NCBI GenBank assembly: GCA_011033025.1 | Contig: WFMF01000130.1 | Span: 363,982-427,981, forward strand | DNA: 64,000 bases | Source: Beroe forskalii | Taxonomy: Eukaryota > Ctenophora > Nuda > Beroida > Beroidae | Direction of reading: 5' to 3' | Shown here: positions 24,201 through 34,084 of the stretch, in pieces | Position numbering within the stretch: the first letter of the stretch is position 1 | Layout of the letters: each line of letters begins with the position of its first letter | The notes under the pieces: generated by a model | What the model saw: the letters and a program-made list of their open reading frames with translations, nothing else | Database searches by the model: none | Told to the model about the DNA's origin: nothing | Made by a program: the position numbers and the translations under genes

Positions 24201-26555
24201 TTTAGGTTGCACTGAAACCCCATCCGTATCATGATATTATCCTTGACATCAGTGACGTAGCCAGAGTGTATGTAGACTATGCATTGTATGCCCTCAAAAA
24301 GTACCTTGGATAGTCTAAAGTTTTGAGAAAATATCTAATCATAGCTGATTAGGCTTAATTTGCCAGTCAACTGTAAAAATCTGCATACCTTCCTTGGAAA
24401 TATTTTGCATGCCCTGTTATCAGGTTTACTGCCCTATCAGCGCAGAACCGGTTCTTTCGAATGCCCACTGACCCCTGCTCTTGTAACGGCTACCCCTTTC
24501 ACCAGATTTCAGAACACAGTAATAGTCGTTCATGAAATTGCCTCAGAAAATCTAAAAAGTGTTTATTCAAAAAATTTTTGATGAAAATGATTGAAAATTT
24601 GAAATCGATGTCTTCTTTCTTCTTCGTTGAGCAAATTCCCCATAAGTCATCGTCTTGTAAACTCTGAGGGTCGCTGGTCGTCTGGATCTTGTGGACTCCT
24701 GAAATGAAATTGGTACCATTCAAGATTTGGATTTGTACCCATTTTGTTCCAATACACGATATGTCATTATTTTGTACCTATTTTGTTCCAACTTTTAGTA
24801 TGTCATCACTTTGTACACATTTTGTTCCAATCTACAGTATGTCATCATTTTGTACCCAATTTGTCATCATTTTGTACCCATTTTGATTTTTGTTCCAATT
24901 TACGATATGTCATCATTCAAGATTTGATTGTAAAGAAAATTTATGATATGGAACATTACGCGGTCACACAAATAAACAGTCGGTGTCGTAACGCGCGATG
25001 ACTCATTTTGGGATACATGCAAGTTTTACGCGCGCGCTCAAGCCTCGCGTGGCGCGCGCGTTTGTTACGCAAATAATTTATTTTACCTTGCTGAGGCTAT
25101 CTGCCGTAGCGAGCCTGTGTCCAAGTGGGAACTGGAGTAATAACAGCCTTCTTTCTCCACTTCACTAAGACTCCCCCTTCAAATATTCCTCCTTATTTGA
25201 TGCATGCCTACTTTACCCCATCAATCTTTCGACATCTCCTTTACCCCATCGGTTAAGCCCCTCACCTCTTACTGCTACAACCCTTTCACTATACTCACTG
25301 AGTAAAAATTCGGTTCTCGACTATGGGTGCGGTTTTTCGCCACAGAAATCTGTTGCTGCACTATGGCCCTACCCAAATACGTAACGTTGATATATTTGTC
25401 ACTTTGCTGCGATCCTACATTATGTTGTAGTTAAGAATTATCACTTCAGTTTTCATACTTGCAAAGCTCCTTCATGAGACACTGATCGAAATTCAGAATA
25501 TCCTCTGACACAATTGGACTTGGGGAAAACTCTGTGTAAATATGCATTATTATTTGGTTCTAGTACACTCTCTGGAATGCATTCACTATACTCACTGAGA
25601 ATCTCAGACCATTCAAGGCCACCATCTACGTTCAATGTCTTCTACTTGTCAAAAACACAAGGAAACATTTCCATTAGACAGAGGGTATAAATGCAACTTA
25701 TGTCGTAGTACTTATGATGGTGACTAAGTGCCTAACCATGGTGAACTCAGTGTAGATCCTTGCTGTACGGCATGTTAAACAAGGAATCAAAACTGAGGGG
25801 CTCCGTACAGGTCATTGCTATTGCAACGATGTGATTATACAGCCAATATTTAGACTACACCCTCTACAACACTTTTTTCTCCTCATCCTACACCATATCA
25901 ATCTTTCTAAATCTTATTGTCCCCCTGACAGGACCTTCCTTCAAGAACCTCACCCCTTTGTCCTACAGACAGCAGGTCTGGGCGGCATGACTCCGAACAC
26001 AGTTGTCATTGGGTTCTACGACTCAGCGGAGAGCACGGATTTCCTGAATTCTCCGGACGGGATTCCTTCCCGGAAGCAGTCCTTCATGAGGCTGCGGAGA
26101 ACCACCACGACTGTAGAGCGAGGAAGCGTTGACAAGTGAGTGGTATTACTGTGTGATGTTCAAATATCTCGGACCTATAACCTATATAGAGGTGCGTGAT
26201 CCTGTTAGAAATATGGAAATATGAAAACTGATCATGCTCGATTTTGCGAATTAAATTTGAACCGTTATTTATTACTAGATTCAAGACAACAATTTTAAGA
26301 TTGTTTTTGGCATTTCATCGCCTTGGACATTTCATTCCGTGATTTTCGTGCTCGTCTGATTCCCATGACCATAACAAACTCTTCCTTTCAGTTTCCCTGA
26401 GATCATGCCCCACGGTCGACAACCCCGGATTGACGTGAACAGTTACATTGGAGTGATGCGGGATGCTATGGCGCTCCGTAAAAACCTGTGCATTCTCCGA
26501 CACTTCCACAAACTCAAGCGTCCCGGGCCCGGGATGTCTCACTCGCAGTTTGTAG
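9119..26555 (+). CDS. SLC12A9: SLC12A9-type cation-chloride cotransporter, 16 exons, 3' end not found
   Basis: Integral membrane protein of the SLC12 family (SLC12A9, also called CIP1), whose relatives couple chloride transport to sodium or potassium; for SLC12A9 itself the transported ion is not settled. Sixteen exons join in frame with matching phases into about 732 codons. Diagnostic stretches: [13 protein letters not shown] then [12 protein letters not shown] (membrane segment 1), [18 protein letters not shown] ([10 protein letters not shown] is typical of A9), [84 protein letters not shown] and [16 protein letters not shown]. Order and spacing match the human protein (about 914 residues); about 180 C-terminal residues are missing. 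Two NxT/S sites lie in the exon 6 loop. Start chosen because exon 1 ends in phase 1, as exon 2 requires. The gene is unusual for splice-junction arrays at exons 2, 7, 10, 12 and 16. Confidence 0.93.
9308..12281 (+). repeat. 92 bp array of exon 2 acceptor modules (32 copies before the genuine one)
   Basis: Units of about 92 bp, each with CACTAACTCCCTATTCC (branch-site-like CTAAC), a pyrimidine tract, CACAG or CCCAG, and about 60 bases matching the start of SLC12A9 exon 2 ([19 protein letters not shown]). First acceptor is at 9334, and the genuine exon starts at 12282. Unit variants G(A/T/G)CCTGC are silent in the exon frame. A block at 10415-10990 recurs almost unchanged at about 11518-12096, so there is a higher-order repeat. 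Long open frames here are an array by-product. Confidence 0.95.
12282..12400 (+). CDS. SLC12A9: SLC12A9 exon 2
   Basis: 119 bp, ends in phase 0 before GTGAGT. Encodes [19 protein letters not shown], then [17 protein letters not shown], the first membrane segment. It is the 3'-most copy of the array and the only one that reads on past FVP into the protein. Confidence 0.93.
12662..12862 (+). CDS. SLC12A9: SLC12A9 exon 3
   Basis: 201 bp, phase 0 to 0. Encodes membrane segment 2 and the signature [18 protein letters not shown] followed by [13 protein letters not shown]. The [10 protein letters not shown] form separates A9 from the NKCC and KCC branches. Acceptor CCCCAG, donor GTATTA. Confidence 0.95.
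12943..13620. mobile_element. Palindromic TTAA-flanked element (piggyBac-type MITE?)
   Basis: 678 bp, almost a full palindrome: arms of about 310-350 bp meeting near 13260. Tips are GGGGGCAGG and CCTGCCCCC, each flanked by TTAA (12939-12942 and 13621-13624). TTAA target duplication is the mark of piggyBac-type insertion; no transposase is present. It lies in SLC12A9 intron 3. Confidence 0.75.
13722..13877 (+). CDS. SLC12A9: SLC12A9 exon 4
   Basis: 156 bp, phase 0 to 0, donor GTGAGT. Encodes [15 protein letters not shown] and, after an extracellular stretch, membrane segment [19 protein letters not shown]. Aligns to the LLGLVES-LDVFG region of the human protein. Confidence 0.92.
14124..14216 (+). 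CDS. SLC12A9: SLC12A9 exon 5
   Basis: 93 bp, phase 0 to 0. Encodes [19 protein letters not shown] and NFFVQEPIT, one membrane segment. Acceptor TTTGCAG, donor GTGAGA. Confidence 0.9.
14230..15323. other. Intron 5, no further feature
   Basis: AT-rich intron sequence. A short inverted repeat (CCTACATGCTTACAC against GTGAGCATGTAGG, near 14968-15012) is the only structure I note. Confidence 0.5.
15324..15415 (+). CDS. SLC12A9: SLC12A9 exon 6
   Basis: 92 bp, ends in phase 2 (AG). Encodes a large extracellular loop starting [18 protein letters not shown], with N-glycosylation sites NST and NLT. The human protein also has a glycosylated loop here. Confidence 0.88.
15416..16798 (+). repeat. CT-rich array with repeated exon 7 acceptors
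   Basis: CCCACTC/CCCCTCA low-complexity tandem DNA in which an acceptor plus the first 30 or so bases of exon 7 recurs: exon-like starts at 15547 (diverged), 15728, 16015, 16290, 16411 and 16697 before the genuine 16799. Several are preceded by CCCTAACTCCCTCATTCC, with a CTAAC branch-site-like motif. The proline/serine-rich open frames here are by-products. Confidence 0.9.
16799..16933 (+). CDS. SLC12A9: SLC12A9 exon 7
   Basis: 135 bp, enters with one base to finish an Arg codon and leaves in phase 2. Encodes [18 protein letters not shown] and [17 protein letters not shown], the core segment shared across SLC12 proteins. A near-identical second copy lies at 6390-6524. Confidence 0.94.
17248..17338 (+). 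CDS. SLC12A9: SLC12A9 exon 8
   Basis: 91 bp, phase 2 to 0. Encodes [19 protein letters not shown] and a membrane segment ending AFTSSR. Human counterpart begins AIPLGTI. Identical second copy at 5934-6024. Confidence 0.94.
17529..17658 (+). CDS. SLC12A9: SLC12A9 exon 9
   Basis: 130 bp, phase 0 to 1. Encodes [18 protein letters not shown], then a membrane segment and [10 protein letters not shown]. Acceptor TTTCGCAG, donor GTGCGT. Second copy at 1043-1172. Confidence 0.92.
18290..19272 (+). repeat. 46 bp array of exon 10 acceptor modules
   Basis: 21 units before the genuine acceptor at 19271-19272. Each unit reads CTAACATTCAATCCCC, TTACAG, then AGGCGTTAGCACTGGACG of exon 10. CTAAC sits about 20 bases before the AG, where a branch site should be. 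One unit near 19090 has lost its AG. Matches the array at 1-410 in inverse. Confidence 0.95.
19273..19385 (+). CDS. SLC12A9: SLC12A9 exon 10
   Basis: 113 bp, phase 1 to 0. With the last base of exon 9 it reads [11 protein letters not shown] and [15 protein letters not shown]; human has HALARDDLFG and GNPW. It is the array copy nearest the coding sequence. Confidence 0.93.
19386..21676. other. Intron 10, holds transposon-like DNA
   Basis: No coding exon found. 19690-20100 has the run-on style of the palindromic elements elsewhere (for example CATATCTC and GAGTTATG-CGCTTTTT), but I see no matching arm. 20133-20318 is a structured hairpin cluster (separate entry). 20400-20620 is CACA/GTGT-rich. 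20880-21670 shows nothing I can name. Confidence 0.5.
20133..20318. repeat. Hairpin cluster closed by a 13 bp outer stem
   Basis: GTACTTTAGAGGC (20133-20145) pairs with 20306-20318. Inside lie three successive stem-loops: TTTAGAG / CTCTAAA (20169-20211), an 11 bp stem at 20214-20224 with 20240-20250, and a perfect 14 bp stem at 20254-20267 with 20272-20285 around a TCTC loop. Drawn out it is a cloverleaf. No coding. Confidence 0.75.
21677..21838 (+). CDS. SLC12A9: SLC12A9 exon 11
   Basis: 162 bp, phase 0 to 0, donor GTAAGT. Encodes a membrane segment, [17 protein letters not shown] and [17 protein letters not shown] is identical in the human protein. Confidence 0.95.
22125..22280 (+). CDS. 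SLC12A9: SLC12A9 exon 12
   Basis: 156 bp, phase 0 to 0. Encodes the last membrane segments and [14 protein letters not shown]; human has SSWGYVSQALLFHQ. Its final 35 bases and donor are the seed of the array that follows. Confidence 0.95.
22247..23027 (+). repeat. 41 bp array of exon 12 donor modules
   Basis: 19 copies, including the genuine one, of GGGGCTAC-TCAGCC...CATCAG followed by GTTAGT. Each repeats the last 35 or so exon bases with the donor. The genuine site (22280/22281) is the 5'-most copy. Junctions between units fall in a GGGG run shared by the exon and the intron start. A few units vary (ACACC/ACATC, GTTAGGTAG near 22571). Confidence 0.95.
23250..23433 (+). CDS. SLC12A9: SLC12A9 exon 13
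   Basis: 184 bp, phase 0 to 1. Start of the cytosolic C-terminal domain: [20 protein letters not shown], then KKGGLYVIG. Human has [20 protein letters not shown]. The intron end before it carries a duplicated C-rich tract. Confidence 0.95.
23627..23754 (+). CDS. SLC12A9: SLC12A9 exon 14
   Basis: 128 bp, phase 1 to 0. Encodes [19 protein letters not shown] and NGALNLIM, matching AWLSLVDRAQVKAFVDLTL of the human protein. Donor GTAAGC. Confidence 0.94.
23755..25968. other. Intron 14, no gene recognised
   Basis: 24725-24920 is an irregular tandem repeat of TTTTGTTCCAA / ATGTCATCATTTTGTACC, about 36-40 bp per unit. 25025-25070 is a CGCGCG-rich palindromic patch. Otherwise plain intron sequence. 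Confidence 0.5.
25969..26135 (+). CDS. SLC12A9: SLC12A9 exon 15
   Basis: 167 bp, phase 0 to 2. Encodes [20 protein letters not shown]; human has ISGLGGMKPNTLVLGFYDD. Followed by a variable serine/arginine-rich stretch. Confidence 0.94.
26392..26555 (+). CDS. SLC12A9: SLC12A9 exon 16 (last exon found)
   Basis: 164 bp, phase 2 to 1. Encodes [35 protein letters not shown] and ends MSHSQFV. Corresponds to the DYVATVADALKMNKNVVLAR region of the human protein. The donor GTTAGT is intact, so more exons are expected, but I find no match to the DVWPLNLL region onward in this window. Confidence 0.9.
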
Positions 26556-28795
26556 GTTAGTTTAGATTGGGGTTCGGACACTACGGCACAGGACTCTACG
26601 GCACTGGACCCTACGGCACAGGACACTACGGCACAGGACTCTTGGGCACACTTTTCAGTTTTGGGGGGACGCTGCGGCACACTTTGGTTTTTGGGTGGAC
26701 TCTGCGGCACACTCTAAGGCACGGTTGCAGTTAGGGTAACGGAGTAGGGGACATTGTCCCCTATACCTAATCAGAGGTCAGGAACACACGGTAGATACTG
26801 CTTGTTAGCCGACCTTATTAGGAGGAGTTGTCTCCCTTGAGAGAGAGTTATGAGGCTGACTTAGCAGAGATGGAAGAAACAGTAAAAGCCGTTTTCACAG
26901 CAGAAACCATCCTCACAACATCGGAAATAACCAAGCTCCTCAAAAAGCAGGATTCGAACAACAACCTCTCCACTGGCAGAAGCAAGAGACTGGTGGCCGC
27001 CGGGGCCTACATTATGGCGGGAGCGGCCCTCGGAACTGCTGTGGTGGCCTTGAGGATGTCTACAGCTAACAAGGTGGAAATAGACAAGATGAACGAATTC
27101 ATAACACAGCACGAGGCAGGCATTTCAAATATGCAACTTAAATTATGGGAACAATCTGAAAAAATGGACGTTGTGGTGAACACTCAGAAGGACATATTAG
27201 GGATAACAAAGCAATTATCCATGAACATAGAGACCATTAGGAAACAGATAGGCTGCCTGCATAAGTACATCCAACTCGCGACTTGGAAGGACAATCTCAT
27301 TAAAGAACTAACCCACGTCCTACAATACCCCCTAAGAGGATTGCGAGCTGGTAGACTAACACCAACCCTTATATCACCAACCGCCCTGAAAACATTCCTA
27401 ACATCACAAACCACACTTTCTTCAAGATTACTGCTGGAACACCCTTATCTACTGTACCAAACGGCAAACGCATACATGATAGCTGCTGACTTCAAAAGTT
27501 ACAATTCACATTTCTACTGTAATTACATATCCTAAATTTTCTACTAAGTCCATTTATCCTTTCTACCACACACAGCAGATAGGCTTCGTATCCCAGGTTA
27601 AGAATCCCCAGTCATATAAGGAAACGTGTGTCTCCCTGTTAATGCCAAATAGAGTCGTAATGTCTCAAGGAACACTATTTGGTGTTGATGGTGAGTCACA
27701 CTGCCCACAGTATGGGAATTTATTTATTTGTAACTCACACACGTTTAAATTAGTTCCCATGAATAAGTGAGTAAGTGCCTTAAATTGAACGCTACTGACA
27801 ATAATGACACTGTATGTCCTCTGACAAAATGCTCTAACGCTGGTCCAAATGCATACCTCAACACTCCCGAAGGAGTCCTACTTCGAACCAACCTATCGAC
27901 CATAACTGTCATAAAAAACGAAAACCCTAAAAATCATAAAATGGGAAAAGCAATAGAGCTTAAAACACAAGGTACTAGATTTGTTAGGTGGCATCAGGAT
28001 GTTAAAGCAATAAAAATTGGACACAGTGTCATCTACTCCCCACAAATAACGTCGCCTTATTCCACAATCATAATTAAAACTAAACCGGTTGAGCTCCTTA
28101 CCTTGGATATGAAATCACTCTTCGATATTTCGTCACTAAGCAGCGCACAAATTGATAGATTAATAGAAAACCATAGGCAGCGACTTGATTTGATAGAAAG
28201 AACGTTCGCACCGTCGCTTACTAAGATTAGGGAGTGGGCATCCGATAAATTCAGCTTACGTCTGTGGCTCAAAATTACTCTCGGCCTCATATCCCTTTGC
28301 ATAATAGTGATTGTCATTATCTATGCAATGTCATCGTTGAAATTTATTCGAAACCACTGCAAGAAAGCACCTATTTATGAAACACTGCATTTATTGGAAA
28401 ATGAAATTATATCCATTTATTTATCTGAGATCAGTTATCCACCTATATCTGCTTATCATTGGGTAATGAGGTTCACGACTAAGTCGTTGTTAACAGGAGA
28501 TATTCCTTTAATTAGTGGTGCCTGAATTGTATTTGCCGCTGAGTCCCCTACTCCATTACCCTAACTGCAACCGTGCCTTACTGCCTTAGAGTGTGCCGCA
28601 GAGTCCACACTAAAACAAAAGTGTGCCGCAGCGTCCCCCCAAAACTGAAAAGTGTGCCCACGAGTCCTGTGCCGTAGTGTCCTGTGCCGTAGAGTCCAGT
28701 GCCGTAGAGTCCTGTGCCGTAGTGTCCTATAGATTGTCTCACTCGCAGTTTGTAGGTTAGTTAATGGCGTCTCACTCGCAGTTTGTAGGTTAGTT
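26536..28795 (+). repeat. Exon 16 donor module, three copies split by an insertion
   Basis: GTCTCACTCGCAGTTTGTAG plus GTTAGTT occurs at 26536-26562 (genuine junction), about 28737-28763 and about 28769-28795. The TIR element 26576-28727 lies between copies one and two, so it landed in an existing or forming donor array. Confidence 0.85.
26576..28727 (+). mobile_element. TIR element carrying an envelope-like fossil gene
   Basis: About 2.15 kb with inverted terminal repeats of about 180 bp (26576-26752 and 28542-28727) made of TACGGCAC-AGGACTC words. TAGATTG on both flanks may be a target duplication. The plus-strand interior looks like a class I (baculovirus F / errantivirus Env-type) glycoprotein. 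It has a basic cleavage-like site followed by a Gly/Ala-rich fusion-peptide-like stretch and heptad-like helices in the first part, a Cys-rich middle and a membrane anchor near the end. It is broken, with about two breaks. No capsid, polymerase or integrase is seen. Sequence still reads well, so the insertion looks fairly young. It could be a reduced Polinton-like relative or a gene captured by a DNA transposon. Confidence 0.65.
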
Positions 28796-29160
28796 GAGGT
28801 TAAGTTTAATCTCACCACCTGATGACTCGACTAATCAGCGTATCTCATGATTTCAGTGTTCTGATTGGGCATTCCTCAACGTACTGTGGGTAATAACACA
28901 GAACCGTCGAAAAATATATTTTCGCAGCCGGAAAAAAATTCCCCCGTGTATGATGATTTGATGTTACACTTGCGCTGCATGTGTAGCTTTCTGTGTGTAC
29001 TGTGTGTGTATGTCTGTATGTGTAGCTTTCTGTGTGTGTATGTCATTGTCTGTATGTGTAGCTGCTGTGTGTACTGTGTGCGTTGTCTCATGCGGGCTGT
29101 GCTTTTTTGTGTATTGACTATTGCTGTCCCTAGCACTCATGACAATATCTATGAAATATT
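28796..29160. other. Short spacer with TGTGTG-rich patch
   Basis: 28975-29075 is GTGTGTA/TGTAGCT low complexity. No exon recognised. Confidence 0.5.
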
Positions 29161-30305
29161 TTTTCCAAAAACCAAAATGGATTTGGTTGTGTTGGGCGCG
29201 GCGTTTTTGCTGAAAAAACAATGATATAATAAAAAACGCGACGGTTTAAACGGCCGCACTGTTACTTCAAATGCTCATCTTTGTTTAAAAGCAACAAAAA
29301 ACACTACGAAGTGACGTTGCGGCCGTTTAAACCGTCGCGTTTTTTATTATATCATTGGTTTTTCAGCAAAAACGCCGCGCCCAACACAACCAAATCCATT
29401 TTGGTTTTTGGAAAAAATATCACCCTTTTTCAGTGCTAATTTGAAGCACTGAAACTCCAATGAATGCTAAGTATAGGTTTGCAAATGCGAAGAAAGCAAC
29501 TGTGGTAACGTATGTGAATTTTTGATTACCGCATACCACTGATGACGTCATTGATACGTCATAATATCGTAGCAACCACATGAGACCAATTTTACAGCAT
29601 ACTTCAGGGACTATGACCGACAACATAACTAAAGATTAAGTCCAGGGAAGGCCCCATTCTTTCTCCACCAGCTTCAGCGTTTTTGTGGCGTCAAATCACT
29701 TGTACAAAATTCGCGTTACCTAGCATTACTAATGACGTCATAATTACGTCATAGAATTAGATAAGCTATCTGAGACCCATTCATTAACACAATTGGGACT
29801 ATGACCGACAACATATCCAAAGATGAAGTTCTTGGGTGATCCCGTTTTCTCTCCGCAAGCTGCACCGTTTTTGCCTTTTTTGGAATTTTTTCGTGTCAAA
29901 GTGTTTCAAACAAACACAAATATCTCAATAATCCCAGGGAGCCCAGAACTTTTCGACCACATTTTTGGAAAATACATTGATGTTCCTTTCTTCGCTAGGA
30001 GGAGCATTTTTTCGTATCTCGAAAGCTTCACACCAAAAAACTGCGTTGAAAAACGCCTATTTTCGGGTAATCGAAATTTGAAATTCTTGGTTTTGTGACG
30101 TCATTATGACGTCATTATGGTGACGTAAAATAGTTTTTAAGATGACTTTTAGCAAGTTCTATCTTTCTTCTTTCCAACGCTGGGTCGATGAGCTCTGTAT
30201 CTTGCATGGTTCTCGAGATATCGCCCTTTGAAGAGGGTATACTTTTCGCCTAAAAATGTTCTCTATTGATATGTATATACCTATATATATAGCTATATAT
30301 ATATA

Positions 30306-33300
30306 GGATAGCCAAAAACAATTGAAAATTGTTTGGGTTTCGCAGCCACTCCAGTACCAAAAATTATACGATTAAAAATTTTGATATGACTTTTAATCGC
30401 AGCCCGTCCGTGGCGGCGTGCTTTGGTAACGAAAAAATATCTTGGTCACGCATATGATGTGAACTTATTGAATTGTACACTCGTGAAAACTTTTCACTTC
30501 TTTTTTGTCGAACATCTTCACAATCGTGATGCTGTCACTGCAACCTGCCAACCATAATAAGTGGAACGGCGTGTTTCCTACCGGCTTAAAATCATACATT
30601 ATCAAAGTAGTGGACTCATGTTTTAAATTTTTATGACCCTCAAAGTCGCTGCAAATTGGCGATTTAAATCATCAAATAGGGATGAACTTACGATTAATTT
30701 TAGCATGCTCTCAAGCCCTTTCACGTGAAATCAGACTTAATAGAATGCTAAAAATTATAGGTACTTGCTTTACGCGTTAACTCACGCTTCATTAGATAAT
30801 TGAAACAGGTATGATTCAAACGGCAGTGCGATGTTGAATGTTAAGTTCTGCTCATTTCTTAGTAACCAAAGCCTCAAAGCACACCGCCACGGACGGGCTG
30901 CGATTAAAAGTCATATCAAAATTTTTAATCGTATAATTTTTGGTACTGGAGTGGCTGCGAAACCCAAACAATTTTCAATGGGGGTGGCAAGTTATGGGAG
31001 CCCCTGTATCCGTTTTGGATACACGGACTTCTCCTAAACCTGGTATACATCATAACAGAGTTAACCATACCCAGGCTCGCCCTACACTTGGGCTAACCTC
31101 TAATCACGGGCTCCCCTATACACCCGCTCGCCTTAATCTTGGGCCACCCACTTCCCTTGGTCTCACCCCTAAACAAGGGATCGCCCATACCAGACTCGCC
31201 CTTATCCTGGGCTATACCGCATATGGCTCCCCCCTAACTTGGGCTTCTGGAATGCCTTGGGCTAACCCCCAAACACGGGATCAACCATACCACACCAACC
31301 CTTATCCTGGGCTATACCGCATGTGGCTCCACCCTACCTTGGGCTCCCCCTCGCTTTAAATATGGGCTCCCCTCCGTTATATTGGGCCACTCCATTCACT
31401 CACCCCATGCCCTCCCCCCCCTAGTTTGGGCTCCCCCATGATCAAAAGCTGGACTACCCCCGTATCAACTCGGGCTCCCTCATGATAACTCGGGCTACCC
31501 CCATAAAAACTCGGGCTACCCCTATACTAACTCGGGCTACCCCTATACTAACTCGGGCTCCCCCCCCCCCATGATTACTCGGGCTCTCCCCCATGTTATC
31601 TCGTGCTCCCCCCGTATTAACTTTGGCTCCCCCATACTATTTGGCTCCCCCATACCAACTTGGGCTCCCCCATATTAACTTGGGCTCTCCCGTACTATCT
31701 GGGGCTCCCCCAAACCAACTCGGGCTCCCCCATACCAACTTGGGCTCCCCCGTACTAACTTGGGCTCCCCCTTACTAACTTGGGCTCCCCTGTACTAACT
31801 TGGGCTTCCCCGTTCTATCTGGGCTCCCCGTACTAACTTGGGCTCCCTCGTACTAACTTGGGCTCCCCCGTACTATGTGGGCTCCCCCATACTAACTTGG
31901 GCTCCCCGCATTATCTGGGCTCCCCCGCACTAACTGGGCTCCCCCATACCAACTTGGGCTCCCCCCTACTAACTTGTGCTCCCCCGTACTAACTTGGGCT
32001 CCCCCGTACTAACTTGGGCTTCCCCGTTCTATCTGGGCTCCCCGTACTAACTTGGGCTCCCTCGTACTAACTTGGGCTCCCCCGTACTATGTGGGCTCCC
32101 CCATACTAACTTGGGCTCCCCGCATTATCTGGGCTCCCCCGCACTAACTGGGCTCCCCCATACCAACTTGGGCTCCCCCCTACTAACTTGTGCTCCCCCG
32201 TACTAACTTGGGCTCCCCCGTACTAACTTGGGCTCCCCACACTATTTGGGCTCCCCCGTACTAACCTGGGCTCCCCCACACTATTTTGGCTCCCCCATGC
32301 CAACTTGGGCTCCCCCATAATATCTGGGCTCCCCCTACTATCTGAGCTCCCCCGTGCTAACCTGGGCTCCCCATACCAACTTGGGCTCCCCTCACATACT
32401 AAAAATTTTGCGGGGGCTCCGCCTCCCTTACGCCTGCCAGGGGTTTTACCCCTGGACCTCAAATTATTGGGTTCGCTTCGCTCGCCCAGCCCCTCCCCAA
32501 ACTCGTAAATGCGTATTACCGCCCAATGAAAATGTGAAGGGAGATATTATAATGTACTGTGTAGGTACTTGTGTACAAGAGGTCGACTGCATGTTACAGA
32601 TATCACATTAAGATGGAGATAAATAACGGTTTTATCATCCGGATTGTATGCATTAATCAGTGCAATTAACAATGAGGCCGCAGGCCGAATTGTTAATTGA
32701 CACGATTAATGCATTAAATTCGGATGATAGACACTATTTAACCATGACCCAAACGCTAAGATGGACCAAAACCACAAGATTTAGATGTTGGTTTTTCGGG
32801 GGAAAGGTTAAATAGATCATCCTTGACCCTATATATCAGATTTTCATATCTCTACAGTGAAGGTTTTAGGATTGGCAGCCATGGGGGAGCCCAAGTTGGT
32901 ATGGGGGAGCCCAGTTAGTGCGGGGGAGCCCAGATAGTGCGGGGGAGCCCAGATAGTACGGGGGAGCCCAGATAGTAATGGGGAGCCTGTTAGTAATGGG
33001 GAGCCCAAGTTAGTACGGGGAGCCCAGATAGTACGGGGAGCCCTGATAGCAATGGGGAGCCCAGATAGTACGGGGAGCCCAAGTTGGTATGGGGAGCCTG
33101 TTAGTACGGGGAGCCTGAGTTGGTTTGGGGGAGCCAAATAGTGGGGAGAGCCAAAGTTAATACGGGGGAGCCCGAGATAACATGGGGGAGAGGCCGAGTA
33201 ATAATGAGGGGGGGGAGCCCGAGTTATCAAGGGGAGCCCAAGTTATCATGGGGAGCCCGAGTTAATATTGGGGGAGCCCGAGTTAATACTGGGAGGAGCC

Positions 33301-34068
33301 CGAGTTAGTATTATAGGGCAGCCCTGAGTTTTTGGTGAGGGGTAGCCTGAGTTATCATGAGGGAGCCTGAGTTGATAGCGGGGTAGTCAGGCTTTTGATC
33401 ATGGGGAGCCCAAACTAGGGGAGAGGGCATGGGTGAGTGAATGGGGGTGGCCCAATATAACGGAGGGGAGCCCATATTTAAAGCGAGGGGGGAGCCCAAG
33501 GTAGGGTGGAGCCATGAGCCATATAGCCCAGGATAAGGGGTTGGTCTGGTATGGTGGATCCCGTGTTTAGAGGTTAGCCCAAGGCATTACAGAAGCCCAA
33601 GGTGGGGGTGGAGCCATATGCAGTATAGCCCAGATAAGGGTTGGTCTGGTATGGTGATCCCGTGTTTGGGGGTTAGCCCAAGGCATTTCAGAAGCCCAAG
33701 GTAGGGTGGAGCCACATGCGGTATAGCCCAGGATAAGGGGTTGGTCTGGTATGGTTGATCCCGTGTTTGGGGTTAGCCCAAGGCATTCCAGAAGCCCAAG
33801 TTAGGGGAGCCATATGCGGTATAGCCCAGGATAAGGGCGAGTCTGGTATGGGCGATCCCTTGTTTAGGGGTGAGACCAAGGGAAGTGGGTAAGCCCAAGA
33901 TTAAGGGGAGCGTGTAGGGGAGCCCGTGATTAGAGGTTAGCCCAAGTGTAGGGCGAGCCTGGGTATGGTTAACTCTGTTATGATGTATACCAAGATTAAG
34001 GGGAGGCATTTTGGCTCCCCCATTGTCCGGTATACCAAACTTGCCACCCCCATTGTTTTTGGCTATCC
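30306..34068. mobile_element. Foldback element built of GGCTCCCCC repeats
   Basis: Ends GGATAGCC (30306-30313) and GGCTATCC (34061-34068). The left half is CTTGGGCTCCCCCATACTAA-type units of about 20 bp (31380-32400), and the right half is the inverse GGGGGAGCCCAAGTTAGTA units (32880-33330). Outside both is a matching unique segment (31040-31110 against 33905-33995). The middle, about 32400-32880, is unique apart from an AATTAACAATGAGGCC palindrome near 32665-32710. Long repeat-built arms are typical of foldback transposons. Confidence 0.8.
30322..30978. mobile_element. Small TIR element inside the foldback tip
   Basis: 657 bp with inverted ends of about 103 bp: TTGAAAATTGTTTGGG at the left and CCCAAACAATTTTCAA at the right. 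It splits the CCAAAAACAAT...GGGGGTGGCAAG tip of the foldback, which is uninterrupted at the other end (34041-34068). It is therefore the youngest of the nested insertions. No coding. Confidence 0.8.
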
Positions 34069-34084
34069 ATATCACTCTTTTTTG

